A stretch of DNA of 22,794 bases from NCBI GenBank assembly GCA_002373045.1, contig DFHU01000045.1, positions 30,253 to 53,046 of the forward strand, in the 5' to 3' direction. The DNA is from Pseudoselenomonas ruminantium (GTDB taxonomy: Bacteria; Bacillota; Negativicutes; Selenomonadales; Selenomonadaceae). Below the pieces are notes generated by a model. The model saw nothing but the letters and a program-made list of their open reading frames with translations. It had not been told where the DNA came from and made no database searches. A program made the translations under genes and the position numbers. Positions 1 to 8,465 of the stretch are shown here, one piece after another. Every line of letters starts with the position of its first letter. The first letter of the stretch is position 1.

Positions 1-9
1 TTTTTTGTT

Positions 10-318
10 ATGGAGTACTTCGAACGGGTTAAGGAGTTAAATAATGCTTGGGAACCGGAGCTTTGCCGTCACTCTGTGGACAGAGCTGAGCGGGTCTGTA
101 TGGATATTTATCATACGGGCGCATTAGCACCGGAACGGTACAAAATGACCATGGAGAGAGCCACGGATTATATTAGTGGTATGGCTGCGGTTATGGATAT
201 CAAGAGTATGCTCAGGGATATTGACCATATTACCATTCGCAGTGCTAAGGACAGTCGGATTATTTATCGTCTGACCACGCGGTTTGGTTACGCAGAAGAA
301 GAATTCAAAGCAGTATAA
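10..318 (+). CDS. Hypothetical protein, possibly 5'-partial
   Basis: An open frame of 102 codons starting at the first in-frame ATG. I do not recognise the family. The protein is soluble-looking, mixed charged and probably mostly helical, with no signal peptide or membrane segment and only two cysteines. The frame is open to the left edge of the window, and no ribosome binding site is visible in the nine bases before the ATG, so the true start may lie upstream. A rho-independent terminator follows directly, so this is the last gene of its transcript and is separate from recG. That it is a gene is supported by its length, the terminator position and ordinary codon use; its function is unknown. 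Confidence 0.6.
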   Translation: MEYFERVKELNNAWEPELCRHSVDRAERVCMDIYHTGALAPERYKMTMERATDYISGMAAVMDIKSMLRDIDHITIRSAKDSRIIYRLTTRFGYAEEEFKAV

Positions 319-322
319 ACAT

Positions 323-352
323 AAGCCTTTCCATTGCGAAGGGCTTTTTCTT
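323..352 (+). terminator. Rho-independent terminator after the first gene
   Basis: An 8-bp stem (323-330 with 339-346, one G-U pair) is followed by a run of T from 345 on. It sits five bases after the stop codon of the preceding gene. Confidence 0.75.
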
Positions 353-415
353 ATGCAGGAATACTTTAGATTAGAACGAATATATTAGCACAGAATGAGT
401 ATTGGATGTGATTTT

Positions 416-2482
416 TTGCAGCTGACGGATGGAATACAATATGTGAAAGGCGTAGGCCCAAAGAAAAAGGCTGAACTTAACCGATTGGGGCTTTTTACAG
501 TTTATGATTTGCTGACGTATTTTCCCCGCACCTATGAGGACCAAAGTGTGCTTACGAAGATTTCGGAACTGCAGGCCGGAGAAAAGGCCACGGTGGCCGG
601 TACGATTATGAATGTGTCAGAACGCCAAGGCGGACGGCGAGGGATGTCCATCCTTATGGCGTTGATTGGCGATGGCACAGGAATCCTGCAGGTGACTTGG
701 TTTAATCAGAAGTATCTAAAGCCTAAATTAAAAGTGGGCAGGAAAGTTTTTGTCACGGGGAAGGCGGTGTATGCTTTTGGCGGGCGGGGACAGTTTGCTA
801 TGAGCCAGCTGAGTAGTTTTCAGATTCTCGATGAAGATGATACACCGGAAAATATGACGGGGATTATGCCGGTTTATCCGGCTACGGAAAGGCTGAATCA
901 GAAGTTTTTCCGCAAGCTGTTGCAGGGGCTGTTGGCAGCGGATTTGACGATAAATGAATTGATTCCCCAAAGCGTGGTTGCGCGCTATCGACTGCTATCC
1001 AGAAAGACAGCGTTGCACGATATTCATTTTCCGGCGGATTTTGCGGCGCTTAAGGCTGCCCGCAATCAGCTGGCCTTTGAGGAACTCTATTTGATTCAGT
1101 GCGGTCTGCTGCTCTTAAAGCGGCAGGCGCGGGAACACAGTCAGGGGATTCGCCATTTGCTTTCTAGTGAGTTAGTGGCAAAACTCCTAAAGTCTTTGCC
1201 CTTTGCCCTGACCAATGACCAGCAGCGTACCTGGCAGGAAATTCAGCGGGATATGGAAAGTCCGCTGCCCATGCGGCGGCTGGTGCAGGGGGATGTTGGC
1301 TCCGGCAAGACGGTTATTGCCATGCTGGCGCTCACTAAGACGGTGGAAAATGGCTATCAGGGAGCACTCATGGCGCCTACGGAGATTTTGGCCAGTCAGC
1401 ATTATGAAGGCTTTTGTCAGCAGTTAGCGCCGCTTGGAATTCGCGTTGGCTTTTTGTCGGGCAGGCTGACTAAGAAAAAGCGGGAGGAAATGTACGCGCA
1501 GATTGCCGCACAGGAAGTCGATATTGTCATCGGCACCCATGCCTTGATTCAAGAAGGTGTGGAGTTTGCAAAACTCGGTCTGGTGGTAACCGACGAACAG
1601 CACCGTTTTGGCATTGCTCAGCGGGCGGAGTTGGAGAAAAAGGGAAACCTTATGTCGGATGTGCTCGTTATGACGGCAACGCCGATTCCCCGCACGATGA
1701 CGTTGACGGTCTATGGGGATTTGGATGTATCCCTTATCCAACAGTTGCCACCGGGGCGGCAGCCAATTCGCACCTTTGTGCGCAAGCCGGACAGGCGAGA
1801 GTTGATTTATGACTATGTTCATCAGCAGTTAGCTGCAGGAAGACAAGCTTATGTGGTGTGTCCTTTGATTGAGATGAATGAGGAAAGCGACCTGCCTTCG
1901 GCTGAGGAAGTCTATGATGAACTGCGCTATGGCATTTTTCGCGATATGCCCTGCGGCCTTGTGCATGGCCGGATGAAAGCTGCTGACAAAGAGCAGGTCA
2001 TGCAGGATTTTTACGATAACAAAATAAAACTTTTGGTGTCGACTACGGTTATTGAAGTCGGTGTCAATGTGCCCAATGCCAGCATTATGGTGGTGGAGAA
2101 TGCGGAGCGCTTTGGCCTTGCACAGCTCCATCAGCTGCGCGGGCGCATTGGGCGCGGGCAGTATAAGTCCTATTGCATTCTCGTCTCGGAAATGAAGACG
2201 GAAAATGCGCGTGAGCGTTTGAAAATCATGGCAGAAACCAGTGATGGATTTAAGCTGGCTGAGGAGGATTTGCGTCTGCGCGGGCCAGGACAGTTCTTTG
2301 GTTCCATGCAGCATGGTCTGCCGGACTTGAAGGTGGCGGATGTTTTAAATGATATGGATATTCTGCTGAAAGCTCGACAAGCAGCTCAGGAAACAGTGGC
2401 TAATCGCGAGGAGCGACAGGATGTTTTGCCAATTTTGGCGTTGCAGTATAAGGAGCAGTTTGAAAATATTACGGATATCTAA
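416..2482 (+). CDS. recG: ATP-dependent DNA helicase RecG
   Basis: RecG remodels stalled replication forks and branched recombination intermediates in the cytoplasm. The 688-residue product has the family length. In order it shows an N-terminal wedge region with a helix-hairpin-helix-like GVGPKKKAEL segment and an OB fold, then a superfamily 2 helicase core: Walker A GDVGSGKT, the DEQH box within TDEQHRFG, TATPIPRT, and the second helicase domain with HGRM and the QLRGRIGRG motif. I prefer the TTG start at 416 because a GGATGTGAT ribosome binding site (404-412, one mismatch from GGAGGTGAT) precedes it. An in-frame ATG at 395 has no such site. The gene lies alone between a terminator and the dapB promoter. 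Confidence 0.95.
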   Translation: MQLTDGIQYVKGVGPKKKAELNRLGLFTVYDLLTYFPRTYEDQSVLTKISELQAGEKATVAGTIMNVSERQGGRRGMSILMALIGDGTGILQVTWFNQKYLKPKLKVGRKVFVTGKAVYAFGGRGQFAMSQLSSFQILDEDDTPENMTGIMPVYPATERLNQKFFRKLLQGLLAADLTINELIPQSVVARYRLLSRKTALHDIHFPADFAALKAARNQLAFEELYLIQCGLLLLKRQAREHSQGIRHLLSSELVAKLLKSLPFALTNDQQRTWQEIQRDMESPLPMRRLVQGDVGSGKTVIAMLALTKTVENGYQGALMAPTEILASQHYEGFCQQLAPLGIRVGFLSGRLTKKKREEMYAQIAAQEVDIVIGTHALIQEGVEFAKLGLVVTDEQHRFGIAQRAELEKKGNLMSDVLVMTATPIPRTMTLTVYGDLDVSLIQQLPPGRQPIRTFVRKPDRRELIYDYVHQQLAAGRQAYVVCPLIEMNEESDLPSAEEVYDELRYGIFRDMPCGLVHGRMKAADKEQVMQDFYDNKIKLLVSTTVIEVGVNVPNASIMVVENAERFGLAQLHQLRGRIGRGQYKSYCILVSEMKTENARERLKIMAETSDGFKLAEEDLRLRGPGQFFGSMQHGLPDLKVADVLNDMDILLKARQAAQETVANREERQDVLPILALQYKEQFENITDI

Positions 2483-2487
2483 TGTAT

Positions 2488-2512
2488 TTATGTCGAGAAC
2501 ATCTTGACATAA
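2488..2512. promoter_or_regulatory. 25-bp near-perfect palindrome, candidate operator
   Basis: Two 11-bp arms (2488-2498 and 2502-2512) around a 3-base centre, with one mismatch that would be a G-U pair in RNA. It begins six bases after the recG stop and covers the -35 box of the dapB promoter (2504-2509). There is no T run, so it does not look like a terminator. A repressor site for dapB-asd is the simplest reading. The regulator is unknown. Confidence 0.5.
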
Positions 2513-2533
2513 CACATAGACATAGTATACAAT
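2504..2533 (+). promoter_or_regulatory. dapB-asd promoter
   Basis: A consensus -35 box TTGACA at 2504-2509 and a -10 box TACAAT at 2528-2533 with an 18-bp spacer. TATACA at 2526-2531 with a 16-bp spacer is an overlapping alternative. The predicted start of transcription is about 2540, some 30 bases before the dapB start codon. Confidence 0.7.
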
Positions 2534-2568
2534 ATTTCTAGCTTAAAACAGCATAGGAGGCGTGTGTT

Positions 2569-3363
2569 TTGGTAACAGTATTGGTGAATGGCGCATGCGG
2601 CCGTATGGGCCGGGCGGTATTGAAAGCCGTACAGGAGGCAGAGGATTTGCAGCTGGTTGGGGCTGTGGATATTGCAGGCGGCGCGGATTGCGGCGAGTTG
2701 GCTGGTCTGCCAAAAAGTGGTGTGCTTGTGGAGACGGATTTGCAGGCGGCGTTGGAGCGTATTAAACCGGAGGTTATGATTGACTTTACTCGTCCGGATG
2801 TGGTCTTTAATAATGTTATGACCGCATTGAACGCGAAAGTCAGCCCGGTGGTTGGTACAACTGGCCTCAGTGATGAGCAGAAGGCAGAGATTAAGAAACT
2901 GGCCGAGGAAAATGATACGCCGGCCTTTATTGCTCCTAATTTTGCCATCGGGGCTGTACTGATGATGGTTATGGCTAAGCAGGCGGCAAAGTATATGCCG
3001 GATGTGGAAATCATCGAACTTCATCACGACAATAAACTGGATGCGCCGTCCGGCACGGCTGTGCAGACGGCGGCGATGATTGCTGAAGTCCGCGCCGAGC
3101 ATAAGCAGGGTCATCCAGATGAAAAAGAAAAAATCACGGGTGCCCGTGGTGCTGATTATGAGGGAATGCATATTCATAGCGTGCGTCTGCCCGGCTATGT
3201 AGCGCATCAGGAAGTTATCTTTGGGGGTCTGGGGCAGACCCTGACCATCCGTCACGATTCGCTGAACCGTGAATCCTTTATGCCCGGCGTGGTGCTCGCG
3301 GCACAGAAGGTGCGCAGCCTTAAAGGGTTGACTGTAGGTTTGGATAAACTCTTGGAGTTTTAA
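2569..3363 (+). CDS. dapB: 4-hydroxy-tetrahydrodipicolinate reductase DapB
   Basis: This cytoplasmic enzyme reduces 4-hydroxy-tetrahydrodipicolinate with NAD(P)H in the diaminopimelate/lysine pathway, feeding peptidoglycan and protein synthesis. The 264-residue product has the usual length. It begins with the nucleotide-binding motif GACGRMGRA, has APNFAIG in the middle, and carries the family signature ELHHDNKLDAPSGTA, including the catalytic His pair and Lys. The start is TTG at 2569, with an AGGAGG site at 2555-2560 eight bases upstream. It is followed 41 bases later by asd with no terminator between them, so the two are probably co-transcribed from the promoter at 2504-2533. Confidence 0.96.
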   Translation: MVTVLVNGACGRMGRAVLKAVQEAEDLQLVGAVDIAGGADCGELAGLPKSGVLVETDLQAALERIKPEVMIDFTRPDVVFNNVMTALNAKVSPVVGTTGLSDEQKAEIKKLAEENDTPAFIAPNFAIGAVLMMVMAKQAAKYMPDVEIIELHHDNKLDAPSGTAVQTAAMIAEVRAEHKQGHPDEKEKITGARGADYEGMHIHSVRLPGYVAHQEVIFGGLGQTLTIRHDSLNRESFMPGVVLAAQKVRSLKGLTVGLDKLLEF

Positions 3364-3404
3364 GGTATAAAAAGAAAAACGGCTTTTACAAGCGAAAGGA
3401 ATGA

Positions 3405-4442
3405 ATGTCGATGAAAAAGTATAATGTGGCAATTCTGGGCGCAACGGGTGCCGTAGGTCAAGAATTTTTAAATCTCATTGAGGAACGCAATTTCCCGTTT
3501 GCTGACCTCAAAATGTTGGCTTCTAAGCGCAGTGCTGGCAAGAAAATCCAGTTTATGGGCAAGGAATATACCGTTGAGGAAGCCACGGTGGATTCCTTCA
3601 AGAATGTGGATATCGCCCTGTTTGCTGGTGGCAGTGCCAGCAAGGAATTTGCGCCTGCCGCTGTAAAAGCCGGTGCCGTGGTTATCGATAACTCCAGCAC
3701 CTTCCGCATGGACCCGGAAGTGCCTCTGGTTGTGCCGGAAGTCAATCCGGAAGCCATTGCTCAACATAAGGGCATTATCGCTAACCCGAACTGCTCGACC
3801 ATTATCATGGTTATGGCATTGAAGCCACTTTATGATATCGCCAAAATCAAACGTGTGGTCGTATCCACGTATCAGGCAGTATCCGGTGGCGGCAAGGAAG
3901 CTATGGCAGAACTGGAACAGCAGGTCGCTGACATCGTAGCAGGCAAGCCTGTTACGGCGAACATTCTGCCTGGTGCTGCTCTCAAGAAGCATTATCAGAT
4001 TGCCTTCAACCTGCTGCCGCAGATTGATGTCTTCAAGGAAAACCTCTATACCAAAGAGGAAATGAAGATGATTGACGAGACAAAGAAAATCATGAGCGAC
4101 AATGATATGCGCATTACGGCAACGACCATTCGCGTGCCGGTATACCGCAGCCATGCCGAGTCCGTCAATGTGGAATTTGCTGATGAGGTCAGTGTAGAAG
4201 CTGCCCGCAAGGCTCTCGAAGCATTCCCTGGCGTAGAAGTGGTGGATAACCCCGATGAACAGCTCTATCCGCAGCCGCTCGAAACCTCCGGCAAGAACGA
4301 TGTTGCTGTTGGCCGTCTGCGTAAGGACTATTCCATCGAGCATGGTCTTAATATGTGGGTTTGCGGTGACCAGATTCGCAAAGGTGCAGCCCTCAATGCC
4401 CTACAGATTGCTGAATACATGATTGAACACGATATGTTCTGA
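3405..4442 (+). CDS. asd: Aspartate-semialdehyde dehydrogenase
   Basis: This enzyme reduces aspartyl phosphate to aspartate semialdehyde with NADPH, the branch point to lysine/diaminopimelate, threonine and methionine. The 345-residue product has an N-terminal Rossmann motif GATGAVGQ, the catalytic cysteine in NPNCST (about Cys130), a SGGGKEAM segment and a conserved His in YRSHAESV. Two start codons are possible: ATG at 3405 or ATG at 3411. The AAAGGA site (3395-3400) is four or ten bases away respectively. It follows dapB, its pathway neighbour, and ends just before a strong terminator. Confidence 0.96.
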   Translation: MSMKKYNVAILGATGAVGQEFLNLIEERNFPFADLKMLASKRSAGKKIQFMGKEYTVEEATVDSFKNVDIALFAGGSASKEFAPAAVKAGAVVIDNSSTFRMDPEVPLVVPEVNPEAIAQHKGIIANPNCSTIIMVMALKPLYDIAKIKRVVVSTYQAVSGGGKEAMAELEQQVADIVAGKPVTANILPGAALKKHYQIAFNLLPQIDVFKENLYTKEEMKMIDETKKIMSDNDMRITATTIRVPVYRSHAESVNVEFADEVSVEAARKALEAFPGVEVVDNPDEQLYPQPLETSGKNDVAVGRLRKDYSIEHGLNMWVCGDQIRKGAALNALQIAEYMIEHDMF

Positions 4443-4465
4443 TAAAAATTTCACAAATATGGCTG

Positions 4466-4501
4466 ACCGCCGTCAAGTCTTACTTGACGGCGGTTTCTTT
4501 T
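4466..4501 (+). terminator. Strong terminator after asd
   Basis: A perfect 12-bp stem (4466-4477 with 4483-4494), a 5-base loop, and the tail TTCTTTT. It separates the dapB-asd unit from the propionate operon. Confidence 0.92.
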
Positions 4502-4502
4502 C

Positions 4503-4707
4503 GTGCTAACATAAGTCGTGGGACATAATCACTACATAGTAGTATGATAAATCATGATTATAATTCATAATCATGATAACTTCATGTTATCATTGATAAA
4601 TTAAAATGTAATCATAGCTATGATTTATGAAAATGTCATTGTCCCGCGTTAATAAAATCTGTTGCCGGAACCGAAAATGGGTCGGCACTGATGAGGGAGG
4701 ATTTTCC
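4503..4707 (+). promoter_or_regulatory. Palindrome-rich leader of the propionate operon
   Basis: No gene is supported here; the in-frame extension upstream of the CoA-transferase start lacks a ribosome binding site. The stretch is AT-rich and holds four inverted repeats. One is 5 bp with a 3-base gap (4531-4543). One is a perfect 11-bp repeat with a 5-base gap (4551-4577). One is an 8-bp repeat with a 5-base gap (4573-4593) that shares bases with the previous one. One is a 16-bp gapless palindrome (4610-4625). A GC-rich hairpin (4663-4687) ends just before the GAGGGAGG ribosome binding site (4693-4700). A promoter GGGACA (4520-4525), 17 bp, TATGAT (4543-4548) is plausible and would put the later palindromes in the leader RNA. 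I see no B12 riboswitch. Confidence 0.5.
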
Positions 4708-6210
4708 ATGATTGATATTCTCGACCGCGTGCGCAACAAAGAGTTGCAAAGCAAGATTGTCACGGCGGAAGAAGCAGCAGCTTTTTTCAAAGAAGGCATG
4801 AACGTTGCAACCAGTGGTTTTACCGCTTCGGCATATCCGAAAGCGATTCCACTGGCATTGGCTGAACGGATGAAAAAAGAGCCGTTCACCATTAACCTCT
4901 GGACGGGAGCTTCCACGGGCCCAGAGCTGGATGAAGCATTGGCCAAGGTTCACGGCATCAAAAAGCGTTTACCCTACCAGACGGATAAGGATTTGCGCAG
5001 TGAAATCAACGACGGTTCGGTAGATTATCTGGACCTGCATCTTTCCGAGTCAGCCCAGCTCAGCCGTTGCGGTTATCTTGGCAAGGTGGATGTGGCAGTG
5101 GTAGAAGCCTGTGCCATTACCGAGGAAGGCAACATCATTCCAACCACGTCCTTGGGCAACGCTGCATCCTATGTACAGAGTGCGGATACGGTTATCGTAG
5201 AAGTCAACACTTCTCAGCCGCTGGAACTTGAGGGCATGCATGATGTGTATATCCCCATGGACCCGCCAAACCGTCTGCCTATTCCTATCGTGAAGGCAAC
5301 GGATCGTGTAGGTACTCCGTATATTCCCTGCACGCCGGACAAGATTAAATACATCGTTCCTTGCGATATTCCCGACCATACGCGCCCGCTCAAGGCCATT
5401 GACGAGGATTCCCGCAAGATGAGCCAGTTCACGCTGGACTTCCTCAAGAAGGAAGTCGAAGCTGGCCGCATGCCGAAGAACCTGCTGCCATTGCAGTCTG
5501 GTGTAGGTAATGTAGCCAATGCTGTAATGGCAGGCTTCGTTGATTCTGATCTCAAGGATTTGACGGTTTATACCGAAGTTATTCAGGACGGTATGCTCGA
5601 CCTTATCGATGCCGGCAAACTTCTGATTGCTTCCGGTACGGCATTCAGCCCGTCTCCGGAAGGCATGGCCCGCTTCTATAAGGATGTTGCCAAGTATAAG
5701 AAATACCTGTTGCTGCGTCCGGAAGAGATTTCCAACAGCCCGGAAGTGGTGCACCGCCTTGGCGTTATCGCCATGAACACGGCTATCGAAGTGGATATCT
5801 ACGGCAACGTAAACTCCACCCATATTACGGGGACTAAGATGATGAACGGTATCGGCGGCAGCGGCGACTTTGCCCGCAATGCTTACCTGACTATTTTCTA
5901 TACGCCGTCCGTTGCCAAAGACGGCAAAATTTCCGCAGTTGTTCCCATGTGCTCGCATATCGACCACACGGAACATGATGTGGATATCATCATTACGGAA
6001 CAGGGCATTGCAGACCTTCGTGGCAAGGCTCCGCGTGAGCGTGCGCTCGAAATCATCAATAACTGTGCCCATCCGGACTACCGTCCGCTTCTCTTGGATT
6101 ACTTTGAAAGAGCAACCGAAGCAACCCATCATGCGAACACGCCGCACATTCTTGAGGAGGCCCTTTCCTTCCATGAACGCTTTGTGGCAACGGGCAGCAT
6201 GAAAAAATAA
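4708..6210 (+). CDS. Acetyl-CoA hydrolase/transferase family CoA-transferase (succinate/propionyl-CoA or acetate type)
   Basis: A class I CoA-transferase of the Cat1/AarC/ScpC family, 500 residues. Such enzymes move CoA between acyl-CoA and a free acid through a glutamyl-CoA intermediate. The likely catalytic glutamate is in YTEVIQDGM (about Glu290). Other family marks are GVGNVANAV, GGSGDFARNAYLTIF and the C-terminal EQGIADLRG. From the neighbours, the probable reaction is propionyl-CoA plus succinate to propionate plus succinyl-CoA, which closes the cycle with the mutase and decarboxylase below. Sequence alone cannot exclude acetate as acceptor. The ATG at 4708 has a strong GAGGGAGG site seven bases upstream. 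Its C-ending codon bias suggests high expression. It is the first gene of the operon. Confidence 0.88.
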   Translation: MIDILDRVRNKELQSKIVTAEEAAAFFKEGMNVATSGFTASAYPKAIPLALAERMKKEPFTINLWTGASTGPELDEALAKVHGIKKRLPYQTDKDLRSEINDGSVDYLDLHLSESAQLSRCGYLGKVDVAVVEACAITEEGNIIPTTSLGNAASYVQSADTVIVEVNTSQPLELEGMHDVYIPMDPPNRLPIPIVKATDRVGTPYIPCTPDKIKYIVPCDIPDHTRPLKAIDEDSRKMSQFTLDFLKKEVEAGRMPKNLLPLQSGVGNVANAVMAGFVDSDLKDLTVYTEVIQDGMLDLIDAGKLLIASGTAFSPSPEGMARFYKDVAKYKKYLLLRPEEISNSPEVVHRLGVIAMNTAIEVDIYGNVNSTHITGTKMMNGIGGSGDFARNAYLTIFYTPSVAKDGKISAVVPMCSHIDHTEHDVDIIITEQGIADLRGKAPRERALEIINNCAHPDYRPLLLDYFERATEATHHANTPHILEEALSFHERFVATGSMKK

Positions 6211-6271
6211 ATAAGGTAGACTATAAAAGATAAAAATAGAACTGTATGAATTGAATAGGAGGAAAATCCTA

Positions 6272-7921
6272 ATGAGCACGGAAAAAATCCAGGCTGAGCT
6301 TGCAAAATACGAAGCCAGCGTAGAAAAAGCAGTAGCACGTTTCCCGGAACGCCCGCATCTTCCTGAGCAGCGCCTTTATACGCCGCTCGATATCAAGGGC
6401 GATGATTATGCGGATGAAATCAGCTTCCCGGGCGTTTATCCCTTCACCCGTGGTGTACAGCCCACGATGTACCGTGGTCGTTTCTGGACCATGCGTATGT
6501 ATGCCGGCTTCTCCACGGCGGAAGAATCCAACAAGCGTTATCGCATGTTGATTGAAAATGGTGCTACGGGTCTTTCCTGCGCCTTCGACCTGCCGACTCA
6601 GATTGGTTACGATTCCACTGACCCGATTTCCGAAGGCGAAGTTGGTAAGGTTGGCGTAGCTATCGACTCTTTGGCCGATATGGAAACCCTCTTTGACCAG
6701 ATTGACCTGGGCAAGGTTTCCACGTCCATGACGATTAATGCACCGGCATCTGTACTTCTTGCTATGTACATTGCCGTTGCCGAAAAGCAGGGCGTTCCTG
6801 CTGACCAGCTCCGTGGTACGATTCAGAACGATATTCTGAAGGAATACGCAGCCCGCGGTACGTATATCTTCCCTCCGCGCCCGTCCATGCGCCTTATCAC
6901 GAATATCTTTGAATACTGCTCCAAGAATGTACCGAAATGGAACACCATTTCCATCTCCGGTTACCATATCCGTGAAGCAGGTTCCACGGCTGCACAGGAA
7001 ATCGCTTTCACGATTGCCGATGGTATCGCATATTGCGAAGCGGCAATTAAAGCTGGTCTGAAGATTGATGATTTCGCTGGCCGTCTGTCCTTCTTCTGGA
7101 ACGCACACAACAACGTGCTCGAAGAAGTGGCAAAATTCCGTGCTTCCCGCCGTATCTGGGCCAAGGTGATGAAGGAACGCTTCCATGCAGAAAAGGATAA
7201 ATCCATGATGTTGCGTTTCCATACCCAGACCGCAGGTTCCATGCTGACGGCTCAGCAGCCCAACAACAACATCGTCCGTGTTGCTTTGCAGACGGCCGCA
7301 GCTGTTATGGGCGGCACGCAGTCCCTGCATACGAACTCCCGTGATGAAGCACTGGCTCTGCCGACGCAGGAATCCGTTACGATTGCTCTGCGTACGCAGC
7401 AGATTGTTGCTTACGAAAGCGGCTTAGCTGATGTTATTGACCCGCTGGCTGGTTCCTACTATGTAGAAGCTATGACGGACAAGATTGAAGCCGAAGCATG
7501 GGATTACATCAAGAAGATTGATGATATGGGCGGTGCTGTAGCGGCTATCGAAAAAGGCTATATCCAGAAAGAAATTCAGGATTCCGCTTATAAATGGCAG
7601 ATGGATGTTGAATCCGGTGCCCGCACCATCGTTGGTGTCAACAAGTTCCAGATGGAAAACGAAGAACCTCCAAAAGACCTCCTGAAGGTTGACGAAGCTG
7701 TTGGCGAACGCCAGAAGGCCAAAGTCAATGCCATGAAGGAAAAACGCGACAACGAGGCTGTTAAAGCAGCTCTGGCTGACCTCAAGAAAGCCTGCCAGGA
7801 CGAAAACGAAAACCTCATGCCGCACATTCTCGCCGCTGTTAAGACTTACGCAACACTCGGTGAAATCTGCAATGTGATGCGTGAAGTCTTCGGTGAATAC
7901 GAGGCACATGTAAGCCTGTAA
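6272..7921 (+). CDS. mcmA1: Methylmalonyl-CoA mutase, large (catalytic) subunit
   Basis: This is the catalytic barrel part of the B12-dependent mutase that interconverts succinyl-CoA and (R)-methylmalonyl-CoA. The 549-residue product matches split mutases whose B12-binding domain is a separate polypeptide, here the next gene. Family marks include PFTRGVQPTMYRGRFWTMR near the N terminus, GATGLSCAFDLPTQ, GTIQNDILKEY, FPPRPSMR, the SGYHIREAGS motif, and TAQQPNNNIVR. The ATG at 6272 has AGGAGG at 6257-6262, nine bases upstream; a TTG at 6251 lies upstream of that site and is rejected. It follows the CoA-transferase by 61 bases with no terminator. The symbol follows the split-mutase convention. 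Confidence 0.95.
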   Translation: MSTEKIQAELAKYEASVEKAVARFPERPHLPEQRLYTPLDIKGDDYADEISFPGVYPFTRGVQPTMYRGRFWTMRMYAGFSTAEESNKRYRMLIENGATGLSCAFDLPTQIGYDSTDPISEGEVGKVGVAIDSLADMETLFDQIDLGKVSTSMTINAPASVLLAMYIAVAEKQGVPADQLRGTIQNDILKEYAARGTYIFPPRPSMRLITNIFEYCSKNVPKWNTISISGYHIREAGSTAAQEIAFTIADGIAYCEAAIKAGLKIDDFAGRLSFFWNAHNNVLEEVAKFRASRRIWAKVMKERFHAEKDKSMMLRFHTQTAGSMLTAQQPNNNIVRVALQTAAAVMGGTQSLHTNSRDEALALPTQESVTIALRTQQIVAYESGLADVIDPLAGSYYVEAMTDKIEAEAWDYIKKIDDMGGAVAAIEKGYIQKEIQDSAYKWQMDVESGARTIVGVNKFQMENEEPPKDLLKVDEAVGERQKAKVNAMKEKRDNEAVKAALADLKKACQDENENLMPHILAAVKTYATLGEICNVMREVFGEYEAHVSL

Positions 7922-7955
7922 TCAACAGCGTAGTTTTAGCTTGGAGGAATACAAA

Positions 7956-8351
7956 ATGGAAAAGAAAATCAGAGTTCTTGTTGCTAAACCGGGTCTTGAT
8001 GGCCATGACCGTGGTGCGAAAGTAGTTGCCCGCGCTCTGCGCGATGCTGGTTTTGAAGTTATCTATACGGGCCTGCGTCAGACTCCGGAACAGATTGCCG
8101 AAGCTGCCCTGCAGGAAGACGTTAATGTTGTTGCGATGAGCATCCTTTCCGGTGCGCACGGCCATCTCTTCCCGAAAGTGGTGGATCTGGTACGCGGTAA
8201 CGGCATGACCGATACCCTGATTATTGGCGGCGGCGTTATCCCCGATGGCGACATTCCGGCACTCAAAGAGGCTGGTGTCGCTGAGGTATTTACGCCGGGC
8301 ACGCCGACCAGCGATGTGGTCAACTTCATCAAGGAAAATGTAAAGCTCTAA
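7956..8351 (+). CDS. mcmA2: Methylmalonyl-CoA mutase, small (B12-binding) subunit
   Basis: A 131-residue stand-alone cobalamin-binding domain that completes the mutase encoded just upstream. It has the base-off/His-on signature: DGHDRG with the cobalt-ligating His17, SILSGAH in the middle, and a GGGVIPDGD segment for the nucleotide tail. In larger one-chain mutases this domain is fused to the C terminus of the barrel. The ATG at 7956 has GGAGG about nine bases upstream; an in-frame TTG at 7941 overlaps that site and is unlikely. The gene begins 34 bases after the large subunit. A large hairpin follows, so the downstream genes may be expressed at a different level. Confidence 0.95.
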   Translation: MEKKIRVLVAKPGLDGHDRGAKVVARALRDAGFEVIYTGLRQTPEQIAEAALQEDVNVVAMSILSGAHGHLFPKVVDLVRGNGMTDTLIIGGGVIPDGDIPALKEAGVAEVFTPGTPTSDVVNFIKENVKL

Positions 8352-8370
8352 TAAATTAAGCAAGTATCTG

Positions 8371-8419
8371 GTGTTAGGAGGAAAGCTTTGGGGGCTTTCC
8401 TTCCTGACACTATTTTCTT
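8371..8419 (+). terminator. Intra-operon hairpin, partial terminator or processing site
   Basis: A long imperfect stem (8371-8386 with 8394-8410) with one bulged base and one G-U pair, followed by TATTTTCTT. It has the shape of a rho-independent terminator but lies inside the operon. Partial termination would leave more transcript of the CoA-transferase and mutase genes than of meaB and the genes after it. A role in RNA stability is also possible. Confidence 0.6.
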
Positions 8420-8421
8420 GT

Positions 8422-8461
8422 AAAACTACCAAAACTACCAAAAACTACCGAGAGGTGGTGA
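8422..8461 (+). promoter_or_regulatory. Triple AAAACTACC repeat next to the meaB ribosome binding site
   Basis: Three copies of AAAACTACC at 8422-8430, 8431-8439 and 8441-8449, directly followed by the meaB ribosome binding site GAGGTGGTGA (8452-8461). CTACC in each repeat can pair with GGTGG inside that site (one G-U pair); the last copy would form a small hairpin with a GAGA loop. Competing pairings could tune meaB translation. This is a sequence observation; regulation is inferred. Confidence 0.4.
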
Positions 8462-8465
8462 CAAC

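Noticed and set aside
4640..4700. Possible cobalamin riboswitch ahead of the B12-dependent operon
   Set aside because: Fragments such as CCCGCG and GGCACTG are reminiscent, but the ordered B12-box and core elements are absent and the space is too short.
4627..4707. N-terminal extension of the CoA-transferase
   Set aside because: No ribosome binding site precedes it, while the ATG at 4708 has GAGGGAGG at ideal distance and begins the expected protein.
8422..8449. CRISPR-like array
   Set aside because: Three 9-base tandem copies with no spacers; this is a short repeat near a ribosome binding site, not a CRISPR array.
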